64,000 nt of DNA from Pyropia yezoensis (GCA_009829735.1 CM020619.1:9290375-9354374), one strand, 5' to 3'. Counted from the stretch's first letter, positions 1-10,238 are shown. Program-made: numbers and translations. The notes: a model not told the origin generated them from the sequence alone.

Positions 1-1343
1 AAGCGCCCGCTCGGGGCTACCACCGCGAGGAACATCGCGGGCGCTGCAAGGGGCTCAGGCGGACCATCCACGAAAAGGATCACCGCGGTGGGGGCGGGTT
101 CTTCCGCGTCGCCACCTCGACACCCCGTTGCAAGCAAGACAATCGATAGCGCCGACAATACTTCACCCGTGTCCGTTGCAGACACCGCGCGGCGCGGTAC
201 AGTCGGAGCGGTGCTACCCGCGGAGACTCGAGGGAGTGCTGTCGCACCGTCGCGCCGGGTGGCTGCGATGTCGCCCCCTGGGTCGCAAGGCGAGGCCACA
301 CTTTTGGAGCCGGGGGCACACAGGCCGTCCCTGTGCCAGACGCCCCTGCAGACGCACCTGGAGGTCGTCGGGCCGCCCCGGGGTCTGTCTTTCCGGGTTC
401 CACAGGTGCCTGCTGGAGGCCCTGCTGGAGGCGACGCCGGTGGTTCTGCAGGGGGATCACTTACACCTGCGGCAGCCCCGTCCCCGCCCAAGGCACAGAA
501 GGCGATCCGGAAGCCGGCGAAGCCGCGCGGCAAGCGCATCTCCGAGAAGGCGGCAGCTGCGCTGCTGTCTGGTGGACGGGCTCAAGTGATCCAGGTCCCT
601 GACGGGCCGCCAACGGCAGAGTCCCGGAATGGTATGACACCGCTGGCTGCTCCACCTCCTGTGCACCTGGTCGGTGAGCCGCGAGCACCTCCGACCGTAA
701 CGGTGGATGCAATGACCAGGGTTTTTGCGGAGGGCTTGCGTCCGGTTTGTGTCCACTTGGCCGGGCTGCGCAAGAAGCTGGACGAGGTCCACACCTCCGT
801 CAACCGACTATCGACCAGCCTTCACACACAAGGTGTGGGGAACGAGCGCACCGCACAAGCCGTTGTGCAGCTGCAGGGCGCCGTCAAGGGCGTCTACGAT
901 GATGTGGTCGGCCGAGTCAAGAAGGAGCGTCTCGGTGCGCCAACCCTCCGTGGCAGCACTGCGATGCTTGACGACTGCGCGGCCCAACAGGAACTGGCCA
1001 GCATCAATGATCTGGAGCTGTCCAATGTGCGGGACGTCGCGAAGAAGGCAATGATCCAGGAGATGCTGGGGTCGACAGAGAGCTACCAGGCAATGCCCAA
1101 CCGGGCGCGCTCCCTCGAGATCCTGTACGATGCTTGCGAGAGCGTCCGAGGTGGTTCCCGGGATGACTCAGAGGCCTACCTAAGCAGCTTCCGAGTATTT
1201 TTTACGACGGCAGGAACCCCGACAGACAAGAGGATTCGCGTCAGCGAAGAGCTGTACCGCATTAGCAGCCACGTGACCGAGGCGCTGCAAAAGGTCGCCG
1301 TGCTGGCGTACTTCAAGGACTTGGGAGAGGACATCGACTCGAT
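1..1343 (+). CDS. Host ORF of unknown family, 5' part, interrupted by Gypsy copy A
   Basis: The frame is open from the left edge of the window to the retrotransposon insertion, so the true start may lie outside. The first in-window ATG is at 268. The N-terminal ~200 residues are Pro/Ala/Arg-rich and probably disordered. From about 700 onward the protein becomes helical, with a coiled-coil-like stretch (LRKKLDEVHTSVNRLSTSL) and a charged alpha-rich C-terminal half. I recognise no domain. The frame resumes directly after the element at 10726 when one copy of the TCGAT duplication is removed, so this is the upstream half of one longer gene of at least 700 codons. Architecture (disordered N-terminus, coiled coil, helical C-terminus) recalls the unknown gene at 29830-31790, but I see no clear sequence similarity. 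Cellular versus transposon-derived origin is undecided. Confidence 0.55.
1339..1343. repeat. Target-site duplication, left (TCGAT)
   Basis: TCGAT directly precedes the 5' LTR and is repeated exactly at 10721-10725 after the 3' LTR. Five base pairs is the usual duplication length for Ty3/Gypsy integrases. Confidence 0.93.
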
Positions 1344-1812
1344 TATGGCAGTATTGACCCCCAGGTAGGGGGGCAACACGTGCCATGCAAGGGGCGGCAG
1401 GCCACTAGCCTGATCCGTTCCTCCCCCTGCATTTGGGTCCATATTCCCTAAGTTTGGGATAGTTAGCTTAGTAGTAAATCCAACTTGGATTTGAGGGTTT
1501 TCTGCATTTATCGTCTTGAATTTTCGTGTGGCCCGGTGGGCAGGTGCTGGGGTGGGAGATTCTGAGTGGCGAGATTCTGAGGGGACCCTGTTGGGATAAG
1601 GGGAGGGACAGCGGGGCTTGGCCCTGCGTCCCCGTCCCGACCAAGAAACTGTTGGACCACACACCATCCTCTTGTTTGTCCGTGGGGGGTTTGCCCCACA
1701 ACAGGGACAGAGTGTGTGCGACTTGCACTTCTTCCGGTTCCCCCGACACGGGAGGCAGCCCTAGCACACCGCCCCAACTTGGGTGCCGTGTGTGCTAGTG
1801 GTTTTTGCCACA
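1344..1812 (+). repeat. 5' LTR of Gypsy copy A
   Basis: 469 bp, matched by 10252-10720 with about six substitutions (I count by eye). It ends in TGCCACA. It begins TATGGCA, where the other LTRs start TGTGGCA, so one terminal base has changed. It holds an internal imperfect direct repeat around GAGATTCTGAGTGG (about 1556-1585). The element promoter and polyadenylation signals should lie here but I cannot place them from sequence alone. Confidence 0.95.
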
Positions 1813-1814
1813 TT

Positions 1815-1830
1815 TGGTGGAGCAGCAGGG
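1815..1830 (+). promoter_or_regulatory. Primer binding site of Gypsy copy A
   Basis: TGGTGGAGCAGCAGGG begins two bases after the LTR end; TGG is the complement of the tRNA CCA tail, as required for minus-strand priming. The same sequence follows the LTR in copies B and C. I could not assign the primer tRNA by eye; the outer bases would match an acceptor arm ending GCUCCACCA. Confidence 0.7.
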
Positions 1831-1931
1831 GACAGAGGTAAACTTTACCTCCGGGTGCACCCGGGTGTAGGGGGCCCTCTGTCTCAGAGGAACGGTGGTC
1901 TTGGACCGTGTCATACGGATCGTCAGCCAAC

Positions 1932-3878
1932 ATGGCTAGTTCGGACCCCCCGTCGTCCGGGGAGTACACGGGTGACGCACGTACTTCAGTGCCTTTGAAT
2001 ACTGGTGAGACACAGGTGGGTTTACCTGGGGTCGCAGAGGGACTAGAGGTCCCTCAAGCCAGCAGGACTGGAAGTACGGGCGGGCAACAGGCCACCCCGA
2101 CTCAGTCGGGAGTTCACTCGGGTGACACTTCTGATGTGGGTGGGCCGAAGTCTGGCCACCGTGTGGTATACTCAACGGGAACGTCCCAAGGGGTGAGGAC
2201 TGTCCCCGCGGGTTCCACTCGGGTTGGAGCCAACTTTGGCTTGGAGTCGTCGCCAACTAGGCTTTCGGAGGACGGCGGACCTCCGTTGGTCGGCGATGGG
2301 CTCGCGCCCATGCCCCCGGTTGAGACCCCTGAGGAACGTGGTTACCCCTCAGGTGGACTCCCGGAAGCGGACCGAGACTTAACTGGGGTCGTCAATCCAC
2401 TCCTCGCGGAAACTGTCCGTCGGGAGGCGACCAATGTGTTGCGACAGACTTTGCCGGACCTGGTGGTCACGATGACGAGTACTATTCTGAATCAGATTGT
2501 GGCGAGTTTGCCAGATGGCCTTAATGTCCAAACCGGATTGGGGCTTTCGAGCCCGCAGGCGCAGGGGGAATCCCCCCTTACGCCTATCTCTGGTCGCCCC
2601 GAACTGGGGGCGACACCTGTGACTCCCAACGAGGGAGCCACACCATACTCGGTGGGGCGTACGCCCTTCACGGGGGAGTTCCCCCCGGAAACGCCGGCGG
2701 CTACACCAAGCGCGCCGCGCCGGACTACAGGCACTGAGAGTGAACTTACCCCAGTGCCACAGCGGCTGTTCCCTCAACGTGAGGTGCCGCCCAAGATCCA
2801 GGTAGCCAACCCGGTCTACCAGAGGATCTTTGACTGTGAGACCTACGCCCTCCACAACAAGTCGGTGGCGTATGGTCCTGACCAGGCCCGAGCCATGGGC
2901 CGTGCCAAGAAGAATGCACTTCATTCTTTTGGGCACAAAGCGGAGTGGGACGGAACTCCCCCCCTCCGTGTCTTTGAGTTCCTACGTCGTTTCACAAAAG
3001 CCTGTGACGACAATGCCATAAGTGAAGGCATGGCTTTTTACATGCTACAGGAGTCTACGAAGGGCGACCTACGGACAGAACTTATGTCCGTCATGCCCAG
3101 CTCCTCAAGTGGAGGCGCTGGGGAGGTGACGTCCTATTTGGAGCTCGTCAACTGGTTGTTGAGAGCCATGGTTGATGAGGCAGCGTTGGCTTCTCAAGTC
3201 GAGGAGTTTACGCAAGCCCATCAGGAAGAGGCGGAGGACGAGTTGTCCTTTGCGGAGCGAGTCCGTAAGCTCAACAATCTTTGTGGTTTTCTTCATCCAC
3301 AAGCTGTGGTGAAGAGTCGGTTTGTGGAGGGACTCCATTGGTCAGTCCGGATGGAGACCCGGGAGCATAACACTGCCCGGGCGACCCTGGCCGAGTTGGC
3401 CAGGTTCGCCTATCGCAGAGGCGAGGCCTACCGCAAGTTGCGGGAGGAACAACGCCAGGAGCGTCAGGCCGAGTTGGCCAAGGAACGGGAGGAGGCGCGC
3501 CAGGCCAGAGAGTTGAGAGAGGCACGCCGAATCCGCAAGGAGAGGGTGGTAGCTGCCGTGGGAACTTCCCAGGGTATCCCTTCGTCTTCCCCAGTTGGGA
3601 AGACCCCTCCCGGAACGGACCATCGGTGTTGGAACTGCAACTCCGATGGTCACTGGGCATATGATTGCCCCAAGTTGAGTAAACGCATCCAACAACTTGT
3701 TAGGAATGCGAGTAAAAAGTCGGCTACGAACGAAGTACGTTCACGCCGCGAGGGTGGGTCTCGACCGGTCGTTGCGGTCGCCACACCTTCGGCGGAGGAG
3801 GCGGACACGTCGTCCTCGGACTCGTCGTCTTCCTCCCCGCCCTCAGATTCGGACGCCAAGTCGGCGGGAAACGAATGA
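1932..3878 (+). CDS. gag: Gag polyprotein, Gypsy copy A
   Basis: 648 residues from the first ATG after the leader (an upstream GTG at 1908 is in frame, but ATG is preferred in a eukaryote). It forms the capsid/nucleocapsid of the retrotransposon particle. The N-terminal ~280 residues are Ser/Thr/Pro/Gly-rich. A helical capsid-like region follows (about 2810-3420), with motifs such as DGTPPLRVFEFLRRF and LSFAERVRKLNNL typical of retrotransposon gag. Then comes a long charged helix rich in Glu/Arg/Ala (about 3420-3550). A CCHC zinc knuckle, CWNCNSDGHWAYDC (C-X2-C-X4-H-X4-C), starts at 3627. The tail is a Ser/Asp-rich acidic stretch. The stop TGA overlaps the pol start as ATGA (3875-3878). Confidence 0.93.
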   Translation: MASSDPPSSGEYTGDARTSVPLNTGETQVGLPGVAEGLEVPQASRTGSTGGQQATPTQSGVHSGDTSDVGGPKSGHRVVYSTGTSQGVRTVPAGSTRVGANFGLESSPTRLSEDGGPPLVGDGLAPMPPVETPEERGYPSGGLPEADRDLTGVVNPLLAETVRREATNVLRQTLPDLVVTMTSTILNQIVASLPDGLNVQTGLGLSSPQAQGESPLTPISGRPELGATPVTPNEGATPYSVGRTPFTGEFPPETPAATPSAPRRTTGTESELTPVPQRLFPQREVPPKIQVANPVYQRIFDCETYALHNKSVAYGPDQARAMGRAKKNALHSFGHKAEWDGTPPLRVFEFLRRFTKACDDNAISEGMAFYMLQESTKGDLRTELMSVMPSSSSGGAGEVTSYLELVNWLLRAMVDEAALASQVEEFTQAHQEEAEDELSFAERVRKLNNLCGFLHPQAVVKSRFVEGLHWSVRMETREHNTARATLAELARFAYRRGEAYRKLREEQRQERQAELAKEREEARQARELREARRIRKERVVAAVGTSQGIPSSSPVGKTPPGTDHRCWNCNSDGHWAYDCPKLSKRIQQLVRNASKKSATNEVRSRREGGSRPVVAVATPSAEEADTSSSDSSSSSPPSDSDAKSAGNE

Positions 3879-6800
3879 CCGTTGGGGCTGGTCGTCCGAA
3901 GCTCACAACGGCAGCCTCGGCCAAGTGGGCCAGGAGGACGAACCAACCGTGCCGGATACTGCGGCGACCTGAGGGAGTCCGCCCACCTCGGGTAGGACTC
4001 CCCAAGAACGTAAACCCACGTCGGGTCATCGCGGTGCTGACGGGTGAGAACTTCCAGGCGGCTGGACGGGTGCAACTTGCCCCCGGCCGTGCATGCTGTA
4101 CCCGTATCGTACTTGATACCGGGTCAGGAGCCTCCTTGATACGCAAGTCGCTATTACCAAAGGAGGTGAAGCTCCAACGCTGGAGGTCCAAAGCTGACCA
4201 TATGATTGACATCAATGGTGGGGTACTTCCCATCGTTGGTGCCGTGACCCTACCAACTAGGTTGGGGACCCATGAGGTCGACGTGACCTATGGCGTAGTT
4301 GAGAATATATCGGTACCCCTGCTTCTGGGTACCCCTTATGTTGTTACACAAGTGCCTTTGATTTGTGGCCCTGAGTACTGGGTCAAGTTGATGAATGGGG
4401 AGACTATCCCCATCCTTGGTAAGGGAAAGTCTGTGGCTCCTGTGACAGTCTCACAGTCGAAGCCTGTTTGTTCGGTGAGGGAAGGGTTTACTGCTACCCT
4501 GCGTTTAGCCCGCAAAGTCACGTTGCCCCCCAACTCGGTGGCGCACGTTGATGTTGTAACTGATTTTACGGGGAACGGGTTGGTGCACCCTCACCCCCGT
4601 CTTGCTCGCAAGCACCAAGTGCATGTTGCCCTTGGCACGATGGACTCCAAAGCCGGAGTCCCGTGGAGGATCCAGGTGATGAACCTGAGCCCGACGCCCA
4701 AGTACTTCAAGTCGGGAGCCAAGTTCGGCTATATCGACCAACACGAGGGACCGGTAGTAGCGGTCACCCTCAACGCGGGCGCAAGTAGCGACCCGAAGTC
4801 CGGAAAGGAGAAGCATCAAGCCAAGTCGGCCGCCTCTCCTCGACCCCATGTGAACATGGAGGGTGTCCCCCCCAGGTTGAGGGTTCAAGTTGAACGCCTC
4901 TTGGACCAATATCACAAGTTCTGGGATGGTCAATTGGGACTCATGAGAGCCACCCAACACCGGATCGAGTTGAAGCCCGGTGCACCCCCTATACGCCAAC
5001 AACCGTATAGGGGAGGACCTCGTTCAAGGGCCCTCGTTAAGGAGCAAGTTGCTCGCATGGAGGCCCTCGATGTGATCGAGGCCAGCAACGCCGAGTGGGC
5101 GAGTCCGGTGGTTATCGTCCCCAAAGTTGATGGGACCCCCCGGTTTTGTATCGACTACCGTAAGCTCAACGAGAGCACGGTGAAGGACAGTTATCCCCTA
5201 CCTAGGATGGATGACTGTCTGGACTCTCTGGGGGAGGCAAACGTGTTCTCTACCCTGGACTGTAACGCGGGGTACTGGCAAATTCCCATTGCCCCGGAGG
5301 ACAGGCATAAAACTACCTTTACCTGTCACTGTGGTACCTACCAGTGCAAGCGTCTACCGTTTGGTCTGTGTAACGCGCCGGCAACTTTCCAGCGCGCTAT
5401 GGACATGATTCTGGCCGGAGTACGGTGGCAGATCTGTCTTGTGTACCTAGACGATATCATTGTGCTCTCCCGAAGTCCGGAGGAACACATTGGCCATCTT
5501 GGCCAGGTGTTCAAGCTACTTGCTGACGCCGGTGTGTCACTGAAGGCGAGTAAGTGCCACCTCTTTACTCAAGAGGTGGACTACTTGGGATATGTTGTCC
5601 ATCCGGGGCGTCTCAGTGTTAACGAGAAGAACTTGAGGGCCATTCGTAAGGCTCAGTATCACCGGACCCAGACCCAGATGAGGAGCTTCCTCGGGATGTG
5701 TAACGTGTACCGACGTTTCACCAAGGGCTTCGCCAAGGTGGCGAAGCCGTTGAATGAGCTAGTGAGCTCAACGCTACCGAAGAACCTGCCTCCCCGAAGT
5801 CGGGTGGAGCAGGAATCCTTTGAGACTCTTCGGGACCTTCTGCTGAAGCCCCCCATCTTGGCTTTTCCCAGGTTGGGAGGCCACTACATCCTGGATGTGG
5901 ACGCTAGCTACGACCAACTTGGTTGTGTGTTGCTTCAGCAGCAGCCGGACAAGGAGTACTTGCCGGTGGGATACTTTAGTAAGGGGCTGAACTCGGCCGA
6001 GAAGAACTACGGAGTCACCGAGTTGGAAGGACTCGCAGTGGTGTGGGCGGTGACGTCACTTCGTCACTACCTGGAGGGTGAGAAGATCCTCATCCGCTGT
6101 GACCACCGCGCGTTGCAGTTCATCTTTAAGACGGACTGTACGAACACTCGTCTCAACCGGTGGAGGGTGCGACTGGCACCCTTCAACTTTGACATTGAAT
6201 ACCGACCTGGCAGGCAACATGCCCTTGCCGACGGCCTCTCTCGGGTACCTACCGAGGGGCTGGACACTAACCCAGTCGATGAGGACATCCCCATCGTGGG
6301 GGTAGTCACGCGCTCGGGTCAGGCGTTGAACCCCGAGGCGGCAGGGAACAAGAAGTACTTGCCCCTGTCCCTGGACGAGGTGGTGAAGGCCCAGGCCGAG
6401 GATCCCTTCTGCAAGTTGCAGAGGGATATACTGGATACAGTGGTAGAGACGCGTTTCTTTCTGGGAGACGATGGCCTCCTCATGAGGAGGGGGGTATTCC
6501 AGGGGACCGAACAACTTGTCGTCCCCGCATCCCTCAAGGACAGTATCCTTGAGAGGGAGCACAACGCTCCCACGGGTGGACACCTGGGGTCTAGTAAACT
6601 GTACCAGACCCTGAGGACCAGGTACTACTGGCCGTCCATGGTGGTGGACATCTACAGTTGGGTGGCTGCCTGCACAAGTTGTGCACAGAATCGTCTGATG
6701 GAACGGCGGCCTACTACGGCTATGCTATTGTTCCCGGCCAAGGAGCCCTTCGCCGCGTTGGCGATGGACATCCTTGGGCCACTGCCCGTGACCGAGGAGG

Positions 6801-7858
6801 GCAACCAGTACCTCCTGGTCATCTGTGACCGCTTCACGAAACTTACGCGAGCGATCCCACTGGCAGAGATCACGGCCATGTCGGTCGTGTCAGCCTTCCT
6901 AGATCACTGGGTTGCCGCGTATGGAATCCCAGATAGTACACTATCGGACAATGGACCGCAATTTGCGTCTGTACTGTTTCAGGGAGTGCTGGATATGTTG
7001 GGGGTTAAGGCAAACTATGCCACCCCCTACCACCCACAAACTAATGGGCAGGTGGAGCGCTTCAACAAAACTATTGTTAGGCAGCTGCGCCACTATGTGA
7101 GTGAGCACGTGAAGACGTGGGACCAATACATTTCTATCCTTACTACTGCCTACAATTCGCAGGTTCACTCATCTACAGGGGAAGTACCCCTCGCTTTTGT
7201 GACCCCCCGTCGCGTGCGGTCTATTGCCGTGCGGCGGTCGCTCCCAACTAGGGAGGATGGTGGCAGTACGCCTACTCCTACTGAGAGTAAGGCGGAGTTC
7301 GCCGCTAGGCTTGAAAACCTCATCCCTAAAGTCAGGGCTAAGATGGACAAAGCACAAAAGCGCTACAAGCGTACCTTTGACAAAAAGGTGCGCAATGCTA
7401 AACATGTCCCCGAGCAGGGTGACTGCGTGCTGGTACACTCGCACACCCCAACTGGGGGTAAGCTGGTATTCCAGACGAAGGGACCGTACCAGGTCCTTCG
7501 TACTGATGGGCGGCGCTTCACCATCGAAAGTGACGATGGGGTCCGCACAGTGAACGGACAGGACGTGGTCAAAGTTGCACCACCGCCTGCAGGCGACCCA
7601 GCTTGGGCGCGTGCTTTGGAAGCGTGGCGCCTCCCCTCACTGCCTGCGGCCAAACAGGGCCCGCAGGAGTACGTGTTCGATAAGTTCATCGACCACGGAT
7701 GGGATGAAGACACTGACCGCCTCATGTTGAGGGTGCGTTGGTTTGGCTACAAAGCCAAGGATGATACGTGGGAGTATGTGGAGGACCTTCCCGCTGAGAA
7801 GGTCCGGGCGTACTGTGCCCGGAATGAGATAGACCCTAACAGCCCTCCCTCAACGTGA
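3875..7858 (+). CDS. pol: Pol polyprotein with C-terminal chromodomain, Gypsy copy A
   Basis: 1327 residues. Domains in order: aspartic protease with DTGSG at D81; reverse transcriptase with YLDD at 524-527; RNase H with DVDAS (D676) and the FSKGLN…ELEGLAVVWA region; integrase zinc module (H896, C933, C936); integrase core with D965, D1025 and E1061, a DD35E triad; and a chromodomain at about 1265-1310 (EYVFDKFIDH…RWFGYKAKDDTWE). It makes cDNA and inserts it; the chromodomain is known in chromoviruses to steer integration to marked chromatin. Pol begins with an ATG that overlaps the gag stop (ATGA), so expression by reinitiation or by -1 frameshifting is likely; which one I cannot tell. All catalytic residues are present. 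Confidence 0.96.
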   Translation: MTVGAGRPKLTTAASAKWARRTNQPCRILRRPEGVRPPRVGLPKNVNPRRVIAVLTGENFQAAGRVQLAPGRACCTRIVLDTGSGASLIRKSLLPKEVKLQRWRSKADHMIDINGGVLPIVGAVTLPTRLGTHEVDVTYGVVENISVPLLLGTPYVVTQVPLICGPEYWVKLMNGETIPILGKGKSVAPVTVSQSKPVCSVREGFTATLRLARKVTLPPNSVAHVDVVTDFTGNGLVHPHPRLARKHQVHVALGTMDSKAGVPWRIQVMNLSPTPKYFKSGAKFGYIDQHEGPVVAVTLNAGASSDPKSGKEKHQAKSAASPRPHVNMEGVPPRLRVQVERLLDQYHKFWDGQLGLMRATQHRIELKPGAPPIRQQPYRGGPRSRALVKEQVARMEALDVIEASNAEWASPVVIVPKVDGTPRFCIDYRKLNESTVKDSYPLPRMDDCLDSLGEANVFSTLDCNAGYWQIPIAPEDRHKTTFTCHCGTYQCKRLPFGLCNAPATFQRAMDMILAGVRWQICLVYLDDIIVLSRSPEEHIGHLGQVFKLLADAGVSLKASKCHLFTQEVDYLGYVVHPGRLSVNEKNLRAIRKAQYHRTQTQMRSFLGMCNVYRRFTKGFAKVAKPLNELVSSTLPKNLPPRSRVEQESFETLRDLLLKPPILAFPRLGGHYILDVDASYDQLGCVLLQQQPDKEYLPVGYFSKGLNSAEKNYGVTELEGLAVVWAVTSLRHYLEGEKILIRCDHRALQFIFKTDCTNTRLNRWRVRLAPFNFDIEYRPGRQHALADGLSRVPTEGLDTNPVDEDIPIVGVVTRSGQALNPEAAGNKKYLPLSLDEVVKAQAEDPFCKLQRDILDTVVETRFFLGDDGLLMRRGVFQGTEQLVVPASLKDSILEREHNAPTGGHLGSSKLYQTLRTRYYWPSMVVDIYSWVAACTSCAQNRLMERRPTTAMLLFPAKEPFAALAMDILGPLPVTEEGNQYLLVICDRFTKLTRAIPLAEITAMSVVSAFLDHWVAAYGIPDSTLSDNGPQFASVLFQGVLDMLGVKANYATPYHPQTNGQVERFNKTIVRQLRHYVSEHVKTWDQYISILTTAYNSQVHSSTGEVPLAFVTPRRVRSIAVRRSLPTREDGGSTPTPTESKAEFAARLENLIPKVRAKMDKAQKRYKRTFDKKVRNAKHVPEQGDCVLVHSHTPTGGKLVFQTKGPYQVLRTDGRRFTIESDDGVRTVNGQDVVKVAPPPAGDPAWARALEAWRLPSLPAAKQGPQEYVFDKFIDHGWDEDTDRLMLRVRWFGYKAKDDTWEYVEDLPAEKVRAYCARNEIDPNSPPST

Positions 7859-7969
7859 GGGAAGGCCGAACAACAGTGCCAAGAGAGTGCTTCAAGTCGA
7901 AGTGGTACGCAGAGTGGCTTTTAACTACAGCCCTAACCCTCACACTCTCACAACAAAGGCAGCTACCAA

Positions 7970-9913
7970 CTAGGCACGCATGCTAGACTCTCCCACTCCA
8001 CGGCCCTCGCCCTCACGTGGAGGCGAGCGGCGAGACCCACGCCGATAACGGTCTCCACTTGTTGGAGGGGGCGGCGGCTCCAAGTCGGAACCGTCGCGCC
8101 CCTCACGGTCGCGCAAGTGGCGCCGACCGTGGCCACTCTTCTGCCTGGTCTTGCGCGCAAGTTTGCGACGCAGACGCTGGACAGACTCCGTCTCCGACGG
8201 GGTAGAGGACTCCGAAACGGAGTAAGACAACTCGTCTTCCGATACGGAAGGAGAGCGCCGCGAGTGTCGGCGACGACGGCGAGGAGGCGAGTATGCCCGG
8301 CTCGCGCGACGCTTGCCACGCCCAAGTGGGGCTGGCTGGGGCATAATAGCCCCAATGCGAGCCAACTCGGCTGTCATAAACTCCGCCACCGACTCGCAAC
8401 TCGCGGTCGCCACTGCAGTACGAACGCGCTCCTCAAGTTGAGGAGTCTCGGAACTCTGTAGGGTTGCGGTCGACGCGGCCAACCAGGAAATGGTGCGCAC
8501 CAACGTGGTGATCATCATCTCTGAGGTTAGAGGCGTGGGCGGTAACACCAACTTGGGGTATACCGTCAGGAGGGTGGCCCCCAAGTTGGGGGACACCGGG
8601 GTGGAAGACTCCACGGCCACGCTGATCGGGATGTTCCCGTGAGGTTGGAAAGGAACAGGAGGAAGCGGAGGGGCCCGCCGAGGTGGCGGTACCCGGGTGT
8701 AACTGCGACCCCGACTTGGGGCCCCCGCAGTGGGTTGAGTCATATGGTCATCATAGGACGGCACGGCCATAACTATGGGCTTGTCCGGGGGTGGCGCAGT
8801 GTGGCGATCCACCGCCGGGGCATACGGGTAGTCCCCGATGCCCAACCCCTCTCGTAAGACCACAAGGCCGTCGTGAAGTTCACGAGCGACCCACACGAAC
8901 TGGCGAAGTGCGCCATCGTCCTTGGGCCCACGAGTGGGGCGGCGCAACTTGTGCCCAATGCTCTCCCACTCGATAAACTTATGGAGCCGGAGCATCTCCT
9001 CAAGTAGAGTGAGTTGTCCTGATGAGCACCCCTCAGCAACTAGCTGAGGGGTGAGCTGTTCCAAACCTTGGAGGAGCCGGAGGGGGAGATGCCAGAGCAT
9101 CCCCCGCCGCTGAACACAGGACACCCAGGTCGACATGACCTCGAGGAGCCACTGGGTGGCCAACATGGCCCACACCAGGTGATCAGGGCCAACCGTCAAC
9201 ATGACGGAGCCGAAGTGGTCAAGCAACCGTGGCAACAACGCCGGGAACCCGTAGGGGACCTCAACTTGAGGCCACCACTCGGGCTTCTTCGGATAGTACT
9301 GCTCCTTACTGGCAGCAGACTGTTGAGGAAACTCAAGTTGAGCCGAGGTCACCAAGTAGGGACCTCGCCGGAAGTCTTTCTCCATCCGCACATCAAAGTA
9401 ATGAGTGTGCGGATCGGCCTCGTGGAGGTACGGTGGGCGAGTTGCCACAGCGTCCCACGTGAAGGTCGGCAAGTCGCCGGGACCCGGGATAGTTCCCCCG
9501 CGGTCCACCATGGCCTTGGCACGCTGAACGTCCTCAACCTCCTCATCGTCCAGGAAGGCAAACTGGTCCGTCCTGAAACCGGCAGGGAACCCGACCCTAC
9601 GGGGATACTTCTCCCGTAGGCGGTCCCATACCCGGCCCATCGCTGCGCCAAGTCGGCCACAGCGAAGAACAGTCAGCCCCTCCTCATAGAGAGGCCAAGC
9701 GGGGTAAAACCACCGCCCCAAGGCCTCACGCGGGACAGCTTGTCCCGCCTCCGGGGGAGACCCCGCCGTCAACCCAAAGCCGGGTGACGCGGGAGTCCCG
9801 TCCCCCGGAGCGATCGCGGAGCCCCCGCCGGAAGTCCCGGCGGGTGCTGCCCCGTAGGAGGTGTCCTCCATGCGCTCGTCAAGAGAGTCCGTCTCCACTC
9901 CCGGAGTCGCCAT
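7970..9913 (-). CDS. Long antisense ORF inside Gypsy copy A, unknown function
   Basis: A 647-codon frame on the strand opposite to gag-pol, between pol and the 3' LTR. The ATG at 9913 has a good context (GCCATGG); the frame stays open further upstream to about 10084. The centre (residues ~90-400) looks folded, with Trp/Tyr/Leu-rich segments (PAWPLYEEGLTVLRCGRLG; HLVWAMLATQWLLEVM). The C-terminal ~150 residues are Arg/Ser-rich (RAYSPPRRRRRHSRRSPSVS), like an RS domain or basic nuclear tail. I recognise no family and no envelope-like signal peptide. The homologous region is present in copy B (56488-57124) before the N gap. Antisense ORFs at this position are known in some plant Gypsy lineages; equivalence is inference. 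It may be expressed from a promoter in the 3' LTR region. Confidence 0.7.
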   Translation of the reverse strand: MATPGVETDSLDERMEDTSYGAAPAGTSGGGSAIAPGDGTPASPGFGLTAGSPPEAGQAVPREALGRWFYPAWPLYEEGLTVLRCGRLGAAMGRVWDRLREKYPRRVGFPAGFRTDQFAFLDDEEVEDVQRAKAMVDRGGTIPGPGDLPTFTWDAVATRPPYLHEADPHTHYFDVRMEKDFRRGPYLVTSAQLEFPQQSAASKEQYYPKKPEWWPQVEVPYGFPALLPRLLDHFGSVMLTVGPDHLVWAMLATQWLLEVMSTWVSCVQRRGMLWHLPLRLLQGLEQLTPQLVAEGCSSGQLTLLEEMLRLHKFIEWESIGHKLRRPTRGPKDDGALRQFVWVARELHDGLVVLREGLGIGDYPYAPAVDRHTAPPPDKPIVMAVPSYDDHMTQPTAGAPSRGRSYTRVPPPRRAPPLPPVPFQPHGNIPISVAVESSTPVSPNLGATLLTVYPKLVLPPTPLTSEMMITTLVRTISWLAASTATLQSSETPQLEERVRTAVATASCESVAEFMTAELARIGAIMPQPAPLGRGKRRASRAYSPPRRRRRHSRRSPSVSEDELSYSVSESSTPSETESVQRLRRKLARKTRQKSGHGRRHLRDREGRDGSDLEPPPPPTSGDRYRRGSRRSPPREGEGRGVGESSMRA

Positions 9914-10238
9914 GGCTCTCCACAAGTTGGGGAGAGACGCTCTGGCTATCGCAGCACGAGACCCGCCTCGAGTTGAGGGGGACTCGGATCGTGGGTATGC
10001 GGGTGGCCTCCCCAGCGCGGGGCGGCCCAGTGGAAGGTGAAGGGGAGGTGGTGGTGATGGTGAAGTGTGAACTGAGGAGAGCAAGCTGCCGAGTGGGCAA
10101 GCTTGAGGAGAGGGGCGGTCAACGTGACCGCCTCCACATCCGTGTTACGTACTCGATGGGGGACAGCAAGTCGCGCCCCCAACGCCGAGACGTGCGTTTA
10201 CGCACCCCCTCACAGGGCCGACCGGGTCGGTCGGAACT

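Noticed and set aside
1815-1830. Assignment of the primer tRNA (tRNA-Ala-like end)
   Set aside because: Only the outer bases agree with a remembered acceptor arm; needs the organism's own tRNA set.
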